Below are positions 9,466 to 18,732 of a stretch of DNA of 64,000 nucleotides, one piece after another. Position 1 is the stretch's first letter, and every line of letters starts with the position of its first letter. The notes beneath the pieces were generated by a model. It did no database searches. It worked only from the letters and a program-made list of their open reading frames with translations, and was not told where the DNA came from. The DNA lies in the NCBI GenBank assembly GCA_013138975.1, contig WTBR01000026.1, positions 1 to 64,000 of the forward strand. Direction: 5' to 3'. This DNA is from Bacteroidales bacterium. Lineage in GTDB: Bacteria > Bacteroidota > Bacteroidia > Bacteroidales > UBA12077. The position numbers and the translations under genes were made by a program.

Positions 9466-10816
9466 TTTTTCTGTAAAGTGTTTGTCTTCCTACTTGCAGT
9501 TCTTTTGCAGTTTCACTAATATTCCAATTGTTACGCTGTAAGGCATTTTTAATAATTATTTTTTCTCCATCTTCCAGAGAGATTATTTTATTAAAAACAT
9601 TGGATTTGTTATTTGTTTTCTCAAAATAGAAATCTTCAGGAGTTAAATTACTTTCATTACAAAGTATCACAGCTTTTTCAATAGAGTGCTTAAGTTCACG
9701 AATATTTCCCGGCCACGAATATTCAATAATTTTCTCAGTAGCTTTAATATTGATTTTTAATCCTTGTTTATTGTAACGCTTCGAATATATTTCTAAGAAA
9801 TGATTAACCAGAATTGAGATATCCTCTTTTCTTTCTCGAAGTGGAGGTAAATTAATTTGCACTGTATTAATTCTATAAAGTAAATCCTCGCGAAATAAAT
9901 TGTCGTCAATTAACCGGTTTATATTTTTATTTGTAGCAGTAATAAGCCTAAAATCCAAAGGTATTATTTTATTTGATCCCACTTTGGATATTTGTCTGTT
10001 TTGCAGAACAGTAAGCAATTTAGCTTGCATGGTAAATGAAAGATTCCCAATTTCATCTAAAAAGAGAGTGCCTCCGGCTGCAGCCTCAAATTTGCCGATT
10101 CTATCTTCTTTAGCGTCTGTAAATGCACCCTTTACGTGACCAAAAAGTTCACTTTCGAATAGAGTCTCACTCAATGATGCCATATCCACACTCATGAATA
10201 TTTCATCCTTTCTATTCGATAATTGATGTATTCGTTTAGCAATTAATTCTTTACCTGTTCCGTTCTCGCCCAGTATGATAACATTTGCATCTGTTGTTGC
10301 AACTTTATTTACAGCCTCCCAAACCTTAATCATAGCAGGGGAATTACCAGAAATAAACTCAAAGTCCTGATTGATGTTTTGTTGTAGAGCTTGTTGTTTG
10401 TGTTCGAGCTTTTTTATCTTAAGTTTTGATTTATGCATTTCGAAAGCAGCTTGCATAGTGGCAAGTAGCTTCTGATTGTTCCATGGTTTTTCAACAAAAT
10501 CAAAAGCGCCTGCTTTTATCGCTTTAACAGCTAATTCGGAATCGCCGTAGGCTGTAATTAGTATAATTATAATCTCAGGAGAAATTTTCTTGATTTCGTT
10601 TAACCAATATAAACCTTCGTTACCGGAATTAATGCCGGCGGAGAAATTCATATCTAACAAAATAATATCAAAATTCTTTTCTGATAATTTAGATGTAATT
10701 TGATTAGGATTACTGATGGTTTCAATTTCAGTAAATTTATACTTAAGAAAAAGCTTAAGCGATTCAAGTACACTTTGATTATCATCAACAATTAATATTT
10801 TTCCTTCTTTTTTCAT
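9446..10816 (-). CDS. NtrC-family sigma54-dependent response regulator (RR2)
   Basis: I place the start at 10816 (MKKEGKILIVDD), giving 456 residues that align with RR1 without gaps through the motifs. The open frame extends 25 codons upstream, but that stretch looks non-coding and holds repeat sites. The receiver phospho-acceptor is Asp55, Walker A is GENGTGKE (183-190), the sigma54 loop is the GAFTDA variant (230-235), Walker B is LFLDEIG, and the Fis-type HTH is LQVGRQTLYRKIEKY at the C-terminus. It is cotranscribed with HK2. Probable targets are the divergent permease at 11023 and its own operon. Confidence 0.93.
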   Translation of the reverse strand: MKKEGKILIVDDNQSVLESLKLFLKYKFTEIETISNPNQITSKLSEKNFDIILLDMNFSAGINSGNEGLYWLNEIKKISPEIIIILITAYGDSELAVKAIKAGAFDFVEKPWNNQKLLATMQAAFEMHKSKLKIKKLEHKQQALQQNINQDFEFISGNSPAMIKVWEAVNKVATTDANVIILGENGTGKELIAKRIHQLSNRKDEIFMSVDMASLSETLFESELFGHVKGAFTDAKEDRIGKFEAAAGGTLFLDEIGNLSFTMQAKLLTVLQNRQISKVGSNKIIPLDFRLITATNKNINRLIDDNLFREDLLYRINTVQINLPPLRERKEDISILVNHFLEIYSKRYNKQGLKINIKATEKIIEYSWPGNIRELKHSIEKAVILCNESNLTPEDFYFEKTNNKSNVFNKIISLEDGEKIIIKNALQRNNWNISETAKELQVGRQTLYRKIEKYDI

Positions 10817-10849
10817 CGTAATTTGAATATAATTTACAAATTTAAAGTG

Positions 10850-10994
10850 ATTTTGAGTTGATTCAAAATGAAATGGATGATTTTGGAACATAAAGTGGAT
10901 GATTTTGAACCAGATTATAGTAAATAGTAATTGCTTACAAAGTGTAATGTGTTGTTAGTCAGTGGTTGAGTGTTGTTTGGTATGACTTTGGTAA
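10850..10994 (+). promoter_or_regulatory. Putative activator sites plus sigma54-like promoter for permease 2
   Basis: TGGATGATTTTGGAAC (10874-10889) and TGGATGATTTTGAAC (10896-10910) are direct repeats 22 bp apart. The near-palindrome ATTTTGAGTTGATTCAAAAT at 10850-10869 shares the ATTTTGA half-site. About 70 bp further on, TTGGTATGACTTTGGTAA (10977-10994) weakly resembles a sigma54 -24/-12 element, one base shorter than ideal. The layout repeats that upstream of permease 1, which is the main reason for taking it seriously. Confidence 0.4.
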
Positions 10995-11022
10995 TAACAC
11001 AAGAAATCAATAAATAGAAATC

Positions 11023-13398
11023 ATGTTTATAAAGAATATTATATTATCAGTTAGAATAATGTTAAGAAGTAAATTGTTCTCATTTCTTAATATAGTCGGA
11101 TTAGCTTTTGGACTCGCATGTACCATTTTACTTTACTTGTGGATTACTGATGAGTTAAATCAGGATAAGTATCACGAAAAAATCGATCGAATTCATTTAG
11201 TTCAGCATTGGCAACATTATGGAGATGATAATTTTCATTGTTGGGTATCGCCAGCGCCAATGGCTCCTGCATTTAAAGAAAAGTATCCTGAAGTTGAGTT
11301 GACTGCAAGGTATACAATGGCTTACGAAGGTTTGGTCGGATTTGAAGATAAGAAACTCACTCAGGAGGTGACTGCAGCAGATCCAGATTTACTAAATATT
11401 TTTACTTGTCGATTTATTTATGGTAGTAAAGAAAATTTTACTAGTGGATTAGAAAATATTATAATTTCAGAAAGTACCTCAAAGCAGTATTTTGGAGATA
11501 TTGATCCGGTTGGAAAAACATTATTGATTGATAATCAATACGCATTTACAATAAAAGGTGTATTTGAAGATTTTCCAGACAATGTAAGTTTCTCGTTTGA
11601 TTTATTAATCCCATTTGAAAAGTTAAGAGATTTTGGAAGAAATTTAGATTCATGGGGAAGTAACTTTTGTTATGCTTTCGCTTTATTAAACCCTGAGGTT
11701 GATTATTTGGAGTTTGAGAAAAAAGCAGTCACTTTTCTTGATGAAATGAAAGAAAATCCCGATGAGTCTAAAAATGAAGTATTTTTAAACCCTTTAAAAA
11801 GAGCCTATTTGTATGATATTGAGGGTGGAGGAAGAATTGAAATGGTGAAGATTTTTGGACTTATAGCTATTTTTATTTTGATAATTGCATGCTTTAATTA
11901 TACAAATTTGGCTACTGCTAGAGCTGAAAATAGGGCTAAAGAAATAGCTGTGCGAAAAGTTATGTCGGCTTCAAAAAAACGATTGATAATGCAGTTTTTG
12001 GGAGAATCATTCATATTTACATTTTTGGCACTCAATTTCTCTTTGATTATTGTAAGGCTTCTATTACCAGTATTTAATGGAATGGCTGGAAAGGAGCTTG
12101 TTATGGATTATTCTAATATTACAATTATTATAAGTTTAGTTGCCATTTGGATTTTTACAAGTTTAAGTGCTGGAATTTATCCTGCTTTTGTTTTATCATC
12201 ATTTAAAGTTATAAGTACCTTAAAAGGTGCAAAAGGAAATGGCAATAAAGGAGGTTTATTTAGAAAGATTTTGGTTGTTATTCAGTTTTCATTATCAATT
12301 GGCTTAATAATTTGCTCTTTAGTAGTAAGCAAGCAGTTAGAGTTTCTAAAGAATAAAGATCTCGGATTCGATAAAAACAATATGATATATATACCTATAC
12401 AAGGAAAAATGATGGATAGGTATAATATGATTAAACAGGACTTACTGAATAATCCAAACATTGAAAACCTAACAAGAACTTCATATTCAAATCCATTTAG
12501 TGTTGGTAGTAATGGTGGTGGATGGAATTGGGAAGGAAAAGATCCTAATGTTAGTCCATTAGTATCATACTTAATCGCTGATGAAGAATTTATTAAAACA
12601 TTTAAAATAAAACTGCTTGATGGTAGATATTTTTCATCTGAGTTTAGTTCAGATACTAGCAGCGGTGAGGATCAAACTCTATATAATGTAGTAATTAATA
12701 AAGAATTTGCAGATATTATTGGTAACGAAGGCATAACAGAGAAAGTTCTACATAGAGGTGGCGAAAACAAATTCCCGGTAATTGGTGTTGTTGATGATTT
12801 TCTTCATTTACCTGCTAATCAGAAAAATAAACCTTTAGCGATTTATTTTTACAAAGGGAATTATCGATATATATTTATTCGAATTTCAGGAAATGAAGTA
12901 GCTGCTACTTTAAAGTCTATAGAATCCGTTTTTGCGGAGTATAATCCAGGCTTTGTTTTCGATTATGGTTTCCTTGATGAGGGCTACGAAACATTATATA
13001 AGGATGAAGAAAGAGTAGGTAAAATAATGAGATCCTTTACCATATTTGCAATACTAATATCTTGTTTGGGCTTATTTGGATTGGCTGCGTTCTCTGCGCA
13101 GAAAAAAACAAAAGAAATTGGAATAAGAAAGGCTCTAGGTGCACCAGTTCAAAACATTATATTAATGCTCTCAAAAGAAATGACTAAGTGGGTTCTTATT
13201 TCAAATGTAATAGCTTGGCCTCTTGCATATTTCCTTATGGATAAATTGTTAAGTAATTATCCATATCACTACGAAATGACGATTTGGGTATTTGTTATAG
13301 CAGGTGGAATGGCATTTGGATTAGCATTAATAACGGTTACTTATCAGGCATTGATAGCTTCTGTTAAAAATCCGGTTGATAGTTTAAGATATGAGTAA
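11023..13398 (+). CDS. FtsX/MacB-type ABC transporter permease (permease 2)
   Basis: The 791-residue protein has the same plan as permease 1: an N-terminal helix, a periplasmic domain, three helices, then the unit repeated. The motif KTKEIGIRKALGAP precedes the last helices and the C-terminus is NPVDSLRYE. The first FtsX unit contains NRAKEIAVRKVMSAS, the matching coupling motif. It is divergent from RR2/HK2. It is clearly paralogous to the other permeases but diverged in the periplasmic domains, so substrates or partners probably differ. No ATPase is nearby. Confidence 0.92.
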   Translation: MFIKNIILSVRIMLRSKLFSFLNIVGLAFGLACTILLYLWITDELNQDKYHEKIDRIHLVQHWQHYGDDNFHCWVSPAPMAPAFKEKYPEVELTARYTMAYEGLVGFEDKKLTQEVTAADPDLLNIFTCRFIYGSKENFTSGLENIIISESTSKQYFGDIDPVGKTLLIDNQYAFTIKGVFEDFPDNVSFSFDLLIPFEKLRDFGRNLDSWGSNFCYAFALLNPEVDYLEFEKKAVTFLDEMKENPDESKNEVFLNPLKRAYLYDIEGGGRIEMVKIFGLIAIFILIIACFNYTNLATARAENRAKEIAVRKVMSASKKRLIMQFLGESFIFTFLALNFSLIIVRLLLPVFNGMAGKELVMDYSNITIIISLVAIWIFTSLSAGIYPAFVLSSFKVISTLKGAKGNGNKGGLFRKILVVIQFSLSIGLIICSLVVSKQLEFLKNKDLGFDKNNMIYIPIQGKMMDRYNMIKQDLLNNPNIENLTRTSYSNPFSVGSNGGGWNWEGKDPNVSPLVSYLIADEEFIKTFKIKLLDGRYFSSEFSSDTSSGEDQTLYNVVINKEFADIIGNEGITEKVLHRGGENKFPVIGVVDDFLHLPANQKNKPLAIYFYKGNYRYIFIRISGNEVAATLKSIESVFAEYNPGFVFDYGFLDEGYETLYKDEERVGKIMRSFTIFAILISCLGLFGLAAFSAQKKTKEIGIRKALGAPVQNIILMLSKEMTKWVLISNVIAWPLAYFLMDKLLSNYPYHYEMTIWVFVIAGGMAFGLALITVTYQALIASVKNPVDSLRYE

Positions 13399-13464
13399 AT
13401 AATGAGGCAGCCATCAACGACTGCATGCATATAATAATTTTCAATTCGTTTAATTTTATGAGTT

Positions 13465-15000
13465 ATGAAAAAATCAATTATACTTATACTGCTTATTATA
13501 TTAACTCTATATTTTATCCTATTAGGTAAATACTTTTGGATTGAGGAGGTGTTGATATTATTTTTATTACCAATAGTGATTGTATTAATTGTTTCGGGAT
13601 TTACTTTTTTAATTATCAAATTAGTTGGAAAAATCAATCTTAAAAAATTTGTGAATAGATCCTTCATTGTAGTTTCTGCTCTGCAATTGGCTTTATGTGT
13701 TTTTATTATTTGGTCGGTATATTCCAGGTCAATTAACAAAACTCAACTTTATAGCGATATTGATTATGCTAAAACACTTATGGAAGATGTTCATCCTAAT
13801 TTATATGCAGTAATTGATGAAAATAAATTTAGTCAGGTAATTGATTCCATGAAAACAAATATTCCATTAGAAATAAGTGAAATAGAAGCAATGAAATTTC
13901 ATGGAGCTATTCTTGCTAAATTAAAAGATGGACATACTGGACTTAGTATGAATAATTATTTGAAACGCGGTAGTATTCTTTTTAGAAAAGTATTACCCTA
14001 TAGATTTAAAATAAAAGATGATGAAATTTATATTTTAAAAAATTATTCTAAAAGAAAAAATATACCAATTGGATCTGAGATTGTAAGTATAAATAATAAG
14101 CCGGCAAGCCAGTGTTTAAATGAAATAAGTCGCTTGATGAGTTTCGAAATCAATACCCTTCGAGATGGATTGTTGCAACTACCAATGATTTGGGGAATGT
14201 GGAATAATTTTGAAGACTTTGATATTGTTTATAAAACACTGGAAAATAAAACTAAAAATATTACTGCATCAAGTGGTTTGATATCTAATTTATCAATGAT
14301 ATGGGATTTTACAGGATTTGGTTTTAGTATTTACAACTATAAAATCTTAGATGGGAATGTAGCCTATATAAATATTAAAGCTTTTAATAATCTTGAAAAA
14401 TTCAAAGATTTTCTGAAGAATACTTTTAGTGATATAAAACAAAATGAAATCACTTCAGTAATTATTGATGTCAGAGAAAATAGTGGAGGGAATACTTCAC
14501 TGGCAAAAGAGTTAATGCAATATATTTCACCAACTGAATTTGTAGTATTTGATACATCATTATTAAAAATAAGTAATCATTTAATTCATGAATATTCTTT
14601 AGATACAGCTGAATATAAACCAGGTAATTTTCACTTAGAAACCAACAATAAAATTGAACTCATTGAGAATCCACTACGGTTTAATGGTAGTTGTTCTGTA
14701 TTAACAAGTGGATATACTTTTTCTACAGCCTTGGACTTTGCAGCAATGGTTCGTTGTTTCAATATTGGTAAAATTGTAGGATCTGAAACCGGGGGAAGAA
14801 CAATCAGTTATGGAAGCCCGCTTTCTATATTATTACCGGAAACTGGAATAGAAATAAAGATTTCAAGAAAAAGGTTTGTTAATGCTTGTGGAATTGAAAG
14901 TGATTTAGGACTTATTCCGGATTATATTATTGAAAATTCAATTGAAGATGATATTAATAACTTTGATAGAGTATTAGAGTTTGCAAAGACACTAAAATAG
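13465..15000 (+). CDS. Membrane-anchored S41-type (C-terminal processing) peptidase
   Basis: The 511-residue protein has three predicted N-terminal helices within the first ~90 residues, followed by an extracytoplasmic S41-like domain. The hallmark DVRENSGGNTSLAKELM and the later SGYTFSTALDFA with probable nucleophile Ser420 fit the tail-specific/tricorn-core family, as does GSETGGRT. A short PDZ-like stretch (IPIGSEIVSINNKPAS) precedes the core. It would cleave proteins in the periplasm; its substrate is unknown. It follows permease 2 by 66 bp in the same direction and may be cotranscribed with it. Confidence 0.82.
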   Translation: MKKSIILILLIILTLYFILLGKYFWIEEVLILFLLPIVIVLIVSGFTFLIIKLVGKINLKKFVNRSFIVVSALQLALCVFIIWSVYSRSINKTQLYSDIDYAKTLMEDVHPNLYAVIDENKFSQVIDSMKTNIPLEISEIEAMKFHGAILAKLKDGHTGLSMNNYLKRGSILFRKVLPYRFKIKDDEIYILKNYSKRKNIPIGSEIVSINNKPASQCLNEISRLMSFEINTLRDGLLQLPMIWGMWNNFEDFDIVYKTLENKTKNITASSGLISNLSMIWDFTGFGFSIYNYKILDGNVAYINIKAFNNLEKFKDFLKNTFSDIKQNEITSVIIDVRENSGGNTSLAKELMQYISPTEFVVFDTSLLKISNHLIHEYSLDTAEYKPGNFHLETNNKIELIENPLRFNGSCSVLTSGYTFSTALDFAAMVRCFNIGKIVGSETGGRTISYGSPLSILLPETGIEIKISRKRFVNACGIESDLGLIPDYIIENSIEDDINNFDRVLEFAKTLK

Positions 15001-15002
15001 AA

Positions 15003-15115
15003 GTATAAATGTAGTTTCTTTATTTGGAACCGATTGAACAGAAATACTTCCACCATGTAAACACATTATCTTACGAGCAAGACTTGGGTCAATTCCTGAG
15101 CCTTGCTCTTTTGTC
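15003..15115 (-). pseudogene. Remnant of an HK2-like histidine kinase 3' end
   Basis: Read on the minus strand, about 38 codons translate to KEQGSGIDPSLARKIMCLHGG and then SISVQSVPNKETTFIL. This aligns residue by residue with the last part of HK2 (KEQGSGIGLSLARQIMRLH...SVPN). The catalytic G2 box is damaged (GIGLS to GIDPS). Homology to HK2 stops abruptly near 15115, about 40 bp before the end of the STAND/PPR gene. No start or upstream portion survives. It lies where the kinase of a third kinase/regulator/permease module would be expected. Confidence 0.8.
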
Positions 15116-15155
15116 TCACACACAATATGTAGTAAGAAACTTGCACTTCGCTATT

Positions 15156-18100
15156 TTATTGTGGTACAGCATCTATTAAATTAATTGCTCTTTTTTCGTT
15201 TATCAATAATTCTATTCTATTTTCCATTTTATTATGATTTTCCAATTCATTTATTATTTTCTTAAGCATTGTTTTTTTGTTGTATCCAAATCTCTTTATC
15301 AATATATTAATTTCACCGATAAACAGACTTTCTTGTATACAAATTGCCGTTAAGAATGTTAAAAGTTTTTTTGAGTAATCGAAATTTGTATTGCATTCTA
15401 ATGCTTTATTGCAATATTCAATAGCTGTTTTAAATTTATCAACTAGGTTTTGTTCGTATATCAGCGATGCAATACTATGATAGTATTTGGCTTTATTTTT
15501 TTTATGCGTCTCTAATTTTGCAGCTTCTGCGTATAATTCTATTGATTTTTCTGTTGAAATATTTCGATATAGATTTGCAAGGATATTGTAATAATCTGAA
15601 TTTTCATCTTTAATATTTTTTAATAAACTTAATGCTAAATCTCTATCTTTTTCTGTATGCTGTTTTTCGAGAGCAATGGCATACAGAAAAATAATATTAT
15701 CATTTGTGTTAATTATTGTGGAAAAATATTTTTGGATAAAGGCTATATAATCAAAATATTCAAAAAAGGAAGTAATAAATTTATTATCGAAATGTTCTAA
15801 AAAATTATATTGATAATTTTCAAAAAAATGATTTATTGCCGATTGTGGATCTGATTTTGTAAGTTTTATTAAACTGTTGAAAGTAACTTCATTTGGCTTA
15901 ATACCTTTAGTAGCCATTTCCACTAAAAAAGCTTTCCCCGTTTCAAAATCCGGCGCTTTATTAATTAAACTGGTGAAAGTTACTTCATCTGGCGAAATAC
16001 CCTTGTTTTCCATTTCCACCAAAAAAGCTTTAGCAGTTTCAAAATCCGGCGTTTTGTTAATTAAACTGTTGAAAGTTACTTCATCAGGCGAAATACCCTT
16101 ATTTGCCATTTCCTCCAAAAACGCTTTCCCCGTTTCAAAATCCGGCGCTTTGTTAATTAAATTGGTGTAAGTTACTTTATTTGGCGAAATACCTTTGTTT
16201 ACCATTTTCACCAAAAAAGCTTTCCCTGTTTCAAAATCCGGCGCTTTGTTAATTAAAGTATTGAAAGTTACTTCATTAGGATTAATACCCTTGTTTTCCA
16301 TTTCCACCAAAAAAGCTTTAGCAGTTTCAAAATCCGACGTTTTATTAATTAAATTGTTGAAAGTTATTTCATTTGGCGAAATACCTTTGTTTACCATTTC
16401 CACCAAAAAAGCTTTGCCAGTTTCAAAATCCGGTGCTTTGTTAATTAAACTGTTGAAAGTTACTTCATCTGGCGAAATACTCTTGTTTTCCATTTCCACC
16501 AAAAAAGCTTTCCCTGTTTCAAAATCCGGCGCTTTGTTAATTAAACTGTTGAAAGTAACTTCATCAGGCTTAATACCTTTTATAGCCATTTCCTCTAAAA
16601 AAGCTTTCCCTGTTTCAAAATCCGGTGCTTTGTTAATTAAACTGTTGAAAGTAACTTCATCAGGCTTAATCCCTTTTGTAGCCATTTCCTCTAAAAAAGC
16701 TTTCCCTGTTTCAAAATCGGGCGCTTTGTTAATTAAACTGGTGAAAGTAACTTCATTAGGCTTAATCCCTTTAGAAGCCATTTCCTCTAAAAAAGCTTTC
16801 CCTGTTTCAAAATCGGGCGCTTTGTTAATTAAACTGTTGAAAGTAATTTCATCAGGCTTAATACCTTTAGTAGCCATTTCCTCTAAAAAAGCTTTCCCCG
16901 TTTCAAAATCCGGCGCTTTGTTAATTAAACTGTTGAAAGTTACTTCATCAGGATTAATACCCTTGTTTGCCATTTCCACCAAAAAAGCTTTCCCCGTTTC
17001 AAAATCCGGCATTTTATTAATTAAACTGTTGAAAGTTACTTCATTTGGCGAAATACCTTTGTTTACCATTTCCACCAAAAAAATTTTCCCTGTTTCAAAA
17101 TCCGGTGCTTTATTAATTAAACTGTTGAAAGTTATTTTATCAGGATTAATACCCTTGTTTGCCATTTCCTCTAAAAAAGCTTTAGCAGTTTCAAAATCCG
17201 GCGCTTTGTTAATTAAACTGGTGTAAGTTACTTCATCAGGATTAATACCCTTGTTTGTCATTTCCACCAAAAAAGCTTTACCAGTTTCAAAATCGGGAGC
17301 TTTGTTAATTAAACTGTTGAAAGTTACTTCATCAGGATTAATACCTTTTTTTGCCATTTCCTCTAAAAAAGCTTTTCCCGTTTCAAAATCGGGTGCTTTG
17401 TTAATTAAAGTGTTGAAAGTTACTTCATCAGGTTTAATTTTCTCTTGCTGCATTTTTTTATAGATAGAAAATGCTTCTTTATAATTTCTGGCTTTAGAAA
17501 TCAGAATTGAGAACTGCCTTGTCTTAACATAAAAACCAAATTTCTGTCTTTCCTCAATAGAAGTGTATAATTGAAAAATATCATGTGTTATATCTTGTGA
17601 TGAATAGTTACCAGCAAATATTCCTTTTTCGAAATACACTTCTTCAATGCGTATTAAATTCCCATGTTTTTCAATAAAATTTAAATCGGTATATGTGCTT
17701 CTCAATAAATCAACGGCATCTTCCCAGTTGCGAGTAATATTCTCATAATCTTCTTTCAAAATCTTTTCATATATCTGTTGTTGCATTTGAGAAGTAAACG
17801 ATTTTATACTTTTTTTATCTATTTTGCGAAAATAAAAATCCTTCATCTTATCAGTGCTATATGCCGATTTTTGCTCGAAGTTGGCTGAAAAATAGAGTGC
17901 TTTTAAAATTTCAAGTATTGTTAATGCTAATTTTACTGTACCATCTTGTTTGCTTTTAACAAGTTTTTGGTAACGCTTTTTCATTACGTTTAAACTCAAA
18001 AACAAGGAACCAATATTACCATCAAATCTGTCTTTTTCTATTTTTAAATTTAATGTGTCAAAATGTTCAATTATATCTTTTTGTATTTTAGGGATTTCAA

Positions 18101-18725
18101 TTAATTCAAATTGTTCATCTACTTTACTTTCCACGCTTTCTAGAAAAATATCGAATTCAGGGCCTGTCATACAGGTTGCGATAATCGTTATTCCGTTTCT
18201 AAGAATATTATGTATAAAGTAATTCGCATTTTCTTTCTGAAAAAACAGATGAATATCATCAAGGAATATAATTTTTTTCTTTTCAGAATTTGCAAATAAA
18301 TTAATATTTTCAAATTTAGGAAAGTCAATAAAATCGTTTACTATTTCGGGAATTATTACAAGATAATCTTTAAATTCTTCTTTTTTTAAAACTTCATATA
18401 CAGCTCTGGTTTTTCCCGAAAGTGAATTTCCAATTATTAAAACAGATTGGTCTGCAATTAGGGCATTAAAAATTTCATCATCTGTGGAACGCTCGTGATA
18501 GAATTTTTGATATGAATTTGCTCTAATATCGAGAATATTAGCTACACTAAGGTTTTTAGCACTTGTAACTATGTTAAAATTTTGCTTTATAATAAGTTGT
18601 TCATTTTCAATATCTTCTTTGTCATTTATATTAAGAGAATATATTGTTGTTCCATTACTGTCTTGAACAATAACATTACCATTTCCTTCTAAGCCAATAG
18701 AATTTTCCTTACCTAAAATACTCAT
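15156..18725 (-). CDS. STAND-like P-loop NTPase with 17 pentatricopeptide-like repeats
   Basis: The 1189-residue protein has four visible parts. Residues 10-27 hold a G-N-x-N-x-I-x-Q-D motif (GNGNVIVQDSNG). Residues ~75-400 form a P-loop NTPase with Walker A GNSLSGKT (99-106) and Walker B KIIFLDDIHL (151-160). Residues 412-955 are 17 tandem 32-residue units of the form APDFETGKAFLEEM...GIxPDEVTFNSLINK, close to pentatricopeptide repeats (canonical 35) but three residues shorter. Residues ~985-1130 look like TPR helices. No DNase, TIR or protease domain is visible. The architecture (N-terminal interaction motif, NTPase, superhelical sensor) is NLR-like, and a sensor role in defence is inference. 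It is cotranscribed with the small membrane protein gene 7 bp upstream. Confidence 0.85.
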   Translation of the reverse strand: MSILGKENSIGLEGNGNVIVQDSNGTTIYSLNINDKEDIENEQLIIKQNFNIVTSAKNLSVANILDIRANSYQKFYHERSTDDEIFNALIADQSVLIIGNSLSGKTRAVYEVLKKEEFKDYLVIIPEIVNDFIDFPKFENINLFANSEKKKIIFLDDIHLFFQKENANYFIHNILRNGITIIATCMTGPEFDIFLESVESKVDEQFELIEIPKIQKDIIEHFDTLNLKIEKDRFDGNIGSLFLSLNVMKKRYQKLVKSKQDGTVKLALTILEILKALYFSANFEQKSAYSTDKMKDFYFRKIDKKSIKSFTSQMQQQIYEKILKEDYENITRNWEDAVDLLRSTYTDLNFIEKHGNLIRIEEVYFEKGIFAGNYSSQDITHDIFQLYTSIEERQKFGFYVKTRQFSILISKARNYKEAFSIYKKMQQEKIKPDEVTFNTLINKAPDFETGKAFLEEMAKKGINPDEVTFNSLINKAPDFETGKAFLVEMTNKGINPDEVTYTSLINKAPDFETAKAFLEEMANKGINPDKITFNSLINKAPDFETGKIFLVEMVNKGISPNEVTFNSLINKMPDFETGKAFLVEMANKGINPDEVTFNSLINKAPDFETGKAFLEEMATKGIKPDEITFNSLINKAPDFETGKAFLEEMASKGIKPNEVTFTSLINKAPDFETGKAFLEEMATKGIKPDEVTFNSLINKAPDFETGKAFLEEMAIKGIKPDEVTFNSLINKAPDFETGKAFLVEMENKSISPDEVTFNSLINKAPDFETGKAFLVEMVNKGISPNEITFNNLINKTSDFETAKAFLVEMENKGINPNEVTFNTLINKAPDFETGKAFLVKMVNKGISPNKVTYTNLINKAPDFETGKAFLEEMANKGISPDEVTFNSLINKTPDFETAKAFLVEMENKGISPDEVTFTSLINKAPDFETGKAFLVEMATKGIKPNEVTFNSLIKLTKSDPQSAINHFFENYQYNFLEHFDNKFITSFFEYFDYIAFIQKYFSTIINTNDNIIFLYAIALEKQHTEKDRDLALSLLKNIKDENSDYYNILANLYRNISTEKSIELYAEAAKLETHKKNKAKYYHSIASLIYEQNLVDKFKTAIEYCNKALECNTNFDYSKKLLTFLTAICIQESLFIGEINILIKRFGYNKKTMLKKIINELENHNKMENRIELLINEKRAINLIDAVPQ
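15861..17492 (-). repeat. Coding tandem array, 17 x 96 bp (PPR-like units)
   Basis: Seventeen in-frame 96-bp units lie within the STAND gene. The unit nearest the NTPase (ARNYKEAFSIYKKM) is divergent; the other 16 are nearly identical. Variation is concentrated at a few residues: the positions after LEEM/LVEM (AKK, TNK, ANK, VNK, ATK, ASK, AIK, ENK) and I-[NKS]-P-[DN]. Near identity over 1.5 kb implies recent expansion or ongoing homogenisation and predicts copy-number variation between strains. Confidence 0.97.
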
Positions 18726-18732
18726 CCAAATA

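Noticed and set aside
9900..10139. Open frames antisense to RR2 (and similar ones opposite RR1)
   Set aside because: They mirror the conserved AAA+ domain coding sequence and have no independent support.
10817..10891. Upstream extension of RR2 to an earlier ATG
   Set aside because: The paralogue starts at the equivalent of MKKEGK, the extension has no receiver-domain counterpart, and it overlaps the repeated regulatory sites.
16195..17226. Long open frame of 343 codons on the plus strand opposite the repeats
   Set aside because: It is an antisense frame kept open by the repetition of one 96-bp unit; the product (SKSGALLIKLLKVTS repeats) has no plausible start context or fold.
15861..17492. 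Regular 96-bp repeats that could suggest a CRISPR or satellite array
   Set aside because: The period is a multiple of three, the frame is uninterrupted, and the units encode a PPR-like helical repeat within one large gene. There are no unique spacers.
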